In this document: positions 60,601-64,000 of the stretch, piece after piece
Layout: each line of letters opens with the position of its first letter
Numbering within the stretch: position 1 is the first letter of the stretch
Source: Lampris incognitus
Taxonomy: Eukaryota > Chordata > Actinopteri > Lampriformes > Lampridae
Assembly (NCBI RefSeq): GCF_029633865.1
Contig: NC_079214.1
Location: 34,767,095 to 34,831,094 of the forward strand
Reading direction: 5' to 3'
DNA: 64,000 bases
Notes under the pieces: generated by a model
Database searches by the model: none
What the model was told of the DNA's origin: nothing
Seen by the model: the letters and a program-made list of their open reading frames with translations, nothing else
Translations under genes and position numbers: made by a program

Positions 60601-63600
60601 CTCTGTTTCCATCCTTTATTTGCATATAAATGAGTTGTGACATGTGGAAACTGGTTGGTGAAATCTTCATTAGGCCTGCATGTCTTTGTTAACTGTCAGT
60701 TGACAGAGGAATATAGCTCGCGGTTCGGGACAGAATGAAAACACCAAGAAAATTAGCACAGATTAGAGGGCTTTGCTGACAGGGAACCCGAGGTTATTAA
60801 TGGATACCTTTGTCAACATTTGCAGATCCATAGACATAAATAACTTGTGCCCTCAGACTAACAGAGACAAAGAGTGAAAAGATATGAATGAATGACTGAT
60901 AATAAAGTGGTAACAGACAGGCAGCCATGTCAGTGTGTTAGCATTGATGCAAACAAATATCAATATAGAACCACAGATGTAGATCTACCCTCATAGTTCA
61001 TAGACTTATTGAAATAGAGAGTGTGTTTTGGTGGCAATAAACTGAAAAGACAGCATCAAACAGACAATACAGGTCAGTTACCTTCTCATCTTCATCCTCT
61101 TCATCACCCAAGTCCACACCATCCTGAAACAAGAATGGTATTAAGTTGGTTATGGTCTAGCAGACATTTTATATACAGAAAGAAAAAAAAACACAAAAAA
61201 CCCAGACATGAGCCCGGGGGGGGGGGGGGGGGCTGCATATAAAGTCCACTGTGACAAAAAGACACCTCAGCCACTGCAGTATTTTTTTTTTTTTTTTTTT
61301 TTACATGGTGATGTTGGTCGCATGGCTTGGGTTGGTGGTTGGGCTGTTCCGGTGGCGTCTGGACACTGCTTGGCATCCTCCTCATCATAGTCTTCAGAAA
61401 TTTTATAAGTCCATTATAATTCTGTTATTCTCTTTCAATGTTGTATTCTGTAAATTGGGTAAACACAACATCCACGGCACGTTGTTCATCTTGGGAGAGA
61501 GATCCTCCTCTTTTGCTCTCCCTGAGGTTTCTTCCTATTTTTTCTCCCTGCTAAAGGTTTTTTTTAGGGAGTTATTCCTTATCCGATGAGAGGGTCTAAG
61601 GACAGGATGTTGTGTTGCTATTTAGCCCACTGAGGCAAAATTATAATTTGTGATTTTGGGCTTTACAAATAAAATTGACTTGACTTGACCTTGCAGTGAC
61701 CCAGCAATGACCCTGTGCTATAGCCAGAGCCCTGGGGTCAGCCTCTGTCCATAGCACTAGTGGCCTTTATTACCACTGACCTCACAGGGACCTTTGCATC
61801 TCGTTTACAAACCAGCAGCTATCACAAAACATTGCAAACAGCGATGTAACGCTACTGTGTCCATGGCTGACTAACTAACAGCTCAGTGGACTTGGAGGCA
61901 GCTGGCCTGGGGTGGTGGTGGTGGTTGATGTGTGTGTGTGTGTGTGTGTGTGTGTGGCAGACTATGACAGACTTACCCCAGGTTGTCACTTGCTGTGCTG
62001 TGTAAGTTACACTTTAACACCAGACAACTATCGCCTGTCTGTGTTAAGCTCAATTAAAACTGTGAAATCATACAGCACATGGACAGCTATTCTCCACTAC
62101 GCCTTTTTTTTTTACATTATGCCTCTAATGTATCGATTGATATTATCAATACCGTAAAGTCAATGAACAGCGGGCATGGCAGTGCCAGTTGTAGCTCTGA
62201 CATCCAGCTCTGCTCTCTTTGACAGCTTCCAAAAAGTTCGAAAAGATTTTTCCACCAGTAATTAATGTTAAAAAATGTAATATATTAATATATTAGAAGT
62301 TTGAAAGCCTATAGCAATTTATATCCATATATTTCCATTTTTCATGGAAACCAACGATACAGTCATTGCCTGTATATATAAAACAAAGATACATTGTTTC
62401 TAAACACCACTGTTACTGAGTCCATACAAGAGAATTCTGTGGATTTGCATTCAACACCATGTGTCCTGGTGGCTTGTAAAAACAGCATTTCCTGTGTGTA
62501 CTGTATTGTTTTTGATGTGAAGGTTGCACTTTTGAGCATTCCTGACCCAATGCAAGGACCTCTTCTGCTGAAACCAGGGGATCAACAGTTCTCTGAGGGT
62601 TAAGGTACCAAAATGAAAAAAGCCAGAGACCATAGTGATGGACACAAAAAGATATTTTCCTCCCTGACCGCTAGTAAAATTCAACATTTTTATATTGTCT
62701 TACTTAGTTTGTTCTGAATCCTTCGTTATACGACCTCAAAATAACTTGTAATGGTTAGATTTTGTTCTGGAGGATGTTGGTGTTGTCATAACCTGAAAAT
62801 AGGATAAATAATCCTTTGAAAACTGATTTATAGATGACCATAATCTATTTGATAAATCTGAAATTAAGTGTTTAATTTTTTTTCTTGAGTAACAAGACTG
62901 AGTAAAATTAATAGATTGATAATACATGTCGCATGAGCTTTGTTTTTCCATGAGCTCATGCATTGAGTCATTGCCACAGAGCTGTAAAAATACATATATA
63001 TTTAAAAGTCAGTAATAAACTGATAAATTTAATAGAGAAACAGATGTGCTTCTCACAAAGGCTGTCACTCTTGCACTTCCTTCTTATCTATAATCCATCT
63101 GCAGGCCAAAAAATGCCCTATGGCAGTAAATCAAAATGTCTGTTATGGAGGGGGGCAAAAAGAGAGACCAAAATGCTGAACACAGAAACCAGCCTACATA
63201 TTTATAGGCAATAGACACCAGGGGATCCAAAGGGATAGTTGTTCATTTTTACATTGTACTTGATATTGGACAACCCCAGGGTTCAAACCCAGGACCTTCT
63301 TGCTGTGAGGCGACTGCACTAACCACTGTGCCGCACACTGGCACATTTTTCATCATTTCTAAGCACATCAATTTTTTTTTCTTTGTCCCTCATCCCAGCT
63401 TCCACTCCCATCATAAAGATGGACCCGCTAACCATCAGGGTGTGCAGTGTGTGAATGGGTGTGTGCGTTCCTCTCCAGGTCTATGAGTTACTTCAAACCC
63501 AAAAATAGATTGGAAGTATAAAAAGACTTAGCAGGTCAGGAGAGGGGTGTGTATGACGGATGTGTATCACTCTAAATTGGGATGCCTAGGGTAACCCAGG

Positions 63601-63732
63601 AGGCACTACTGTACTCACCAGGTCCTGACTGACCCGTCCTGACGCCATCTGAATGTATTTCCATGAGATGAGCAGAGCCAGGTAAAGGGGCAGCATATAA
63701 AATTCCCAGTACCAGACCGTCACCACGAACAG
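54698..63732 (-). CDS. mctp2: MCTP2 (multiple C2 and transmembrane domain protein 2), last six exons
   Basis: Exons on the minus strand: 63619-63732, 61082-61123, 57072-57181, 56464-56573, 55745-55842 and terminal 54698-54763 (stop TAG). All junctions are GT/AG and phases join. They encode the first C-terminal membrane segment ([16 protein letters not shown]), an acidic linker ([14 protein letters not shown]), a helix ([14 protein letters not shown]) up to the GERIKN motif, the second membrane segment ([17 protein letters not shown]), [18 protein letters not shown] and the tail ending LRKKKIS. MCTPs are ER-anchored Ca2+-binding C2 proteins. The MVQ..V.TVQN, PYS and SDVQK residues match MCTP2, not MCTP1. 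The C2-domain exons lie beyond the window. Confidence 0.93.
55340..55390. repeat. imperfect hairpin in mctp2 terminal intron
   Basis: TCAGGGCAGCG faces CGCTGCTGCCCTGA over a short GA-rich loop. It lies in a GC-richer patch (about 55320-55560) of unknown origin between the last two mctp2 exons. Confidence 0.5.
56333..56355. repeat. (TG)n microsatellite in mctp2 intron
   Basis: About 11 TG units. Confidence 0.93.
58039..58326 (+). pseudogene. Tc1 transposase N-terminus, left arm
   Basis: The frame encodes 95 residues starting [13 protein letters not shown]. It contains the first helix-turn-helix ([20 protein letters not shown]), the GRPR AT-hook-like linker and the start of the second helix-turn-helix (RLTGPQLAS). 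It ends at a stop within or near the arm junction, and no DDE catalytic domain follows. It could bind Tc1 terminal repeats if expressed, which is inference only. Confidence 0.8.
58283..58477 (-). pseudogene. Tc1 transposase N-terminus, right arm (inverted copy)
   Basis: It gives the same first ~50 residues as the left arm (one change, H to R at LHNEG/LRNEG). After the palindrome ends it reads into the spacer and stops. It is a mirror copy in the foldback structure. Confidence 0.8.
58859..61081 (-). other. rest of mctp2 intron between exons 57072-57181 and 61082-61123
   Basis: No exon was recognised. It contains a CCAA repeat at 60082-60107, a short C/A run near 60033 and a TG tract at 59690-59715. 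Confidence 0.5.
61216..61302. repeat. poly-G run (61216-61232) and poly-T run (61281-61302)
   Basis: Homopolymers of about 17 G and 22 T, inside an mctp2 intron. Confidence 0.95.
61465..61690 (+). mobile_element. 3' end of a fish non-LTR retroposon
   Basis: It carries the conserved fish repeat blocks TTGGGAGAGAGATCCTCCTC, TTATCCGATGAGAGGGTCTAA and GATTTTGGGCTTTACAAATA, followed by a (TTGAC)n tail. The family is not resolved and no coding part is present. Confidence 0.5.
61691..63618 (-). other. rest of mctp2 intron between exons 61082-61123 and 63619-63732
   Basis: A TG microsatellite lies at 61929-61958. A SINE head at 63252-63340 is listed separately. Nothing else was recognised. Confidence 0.5.
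63252..63340 (-). mobile_element. tRNA-derived SINE head, minus strand
   Basis: On the minus strand CGGCACAGTGGTTAGTGCAG is followed by GCAAGAAGGTCCTGGGTTTG and the B-box-like GGTTTGAACCC. This is the same family as the copy at 53931. Only the tRNA-related head and a little body remain. Confidence 0.65.
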
Positions 63733-64000
63733 CTGTTGGCAGACAGGTCAGAGGTCAGAGACTACAAACCAGAGCAACAAGATGGCTTCTCTTCATTGAG
63801 TGACTTCCAAAGACATTTTCAAAAGCAGCCTAATCCCCAACAGTTAAAGGTTGAGTGGATCCACTATCGGTTACACAAGATCTGGTCAAGAGAATAAAGG
63901 CTACCCTGCTATTATCAAAGCCTCCCTCCCACTACATACATAATTCTACATACATTCTTAAGAGGGACTGGTCGCCCTGCACGTATGAATTCCCGTTAGC

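Overview
This is a vertebrate window, almost certainly from a teleost fish. It holds two intron-bearing nuclear genes in a matrix of fish-type repeats: L2-type LINEs, tRNA-derived SINEs, a Tc1 element, hAT, Penelope-like, Ty1/copia and gypsy elements, and many long CA, TATC, CT and TA microsatellites. No bacterial, plasmid or CRISPR features are seen.

Region 1 (1-16000) is a nested retrotransposon block. A 3'-truncated Ty1/copia copy (+) is followed by a small LTR-like remnant with a 111-bp hairpin. Next comes a degraded CsRn1-like gypsy element (+). A second, young gypsy element (-, 4483-8898) sits inside its protease region, with identical 243-bp LTRs, intact gag and pol frames, an AGGT target duplication, a tRNA-Trp primer site and a GGGAAAC -1 frameshift heptamer. 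The outer gypsy is cut off at 10520 by a second copia element (-, 10521-16000), which carries a primer site matching the anticodon arm of initiator tRNA-Met. A 564-bp hAT element with a perfect 8-bp duplication lies inside that copia.

Region 2 (16001-22300) holds a complete three-exon COUP-TF nuclear receptor gene (+). Diagnostic residues fit nr2f2, but it is unusually divergent for that family and may be a second fish ohnolog.

Region 3 (22300-54700) is non-coding and rich in microsatellites. From about 40 kb it contains many insertions: a SINE, two inverted Penelope-like fragments that each carry a recognisable hammerhead ribozyme, a 420-bp TRIM-like element with a tRNA-like LTR, an L2 LINE with a SINE inside it, an 889-bp solo LTR and an old LINE fragment.

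Region 4 (54698-64000) carries the last six exons of mctp2 (-), which encode the two C-terminal membrane segments and tail of this C2-domain ER protein. A 1.2-kb foldback Tc1 derivative with 535-bp inverted arms lies in one of its introns. nr2f2 and mctp2 are convergent, with their stop codons about 33 kb apart. Their linkage matches the vertebrate NR2F2-MCTP2 neighbourhood and supports both identifications.
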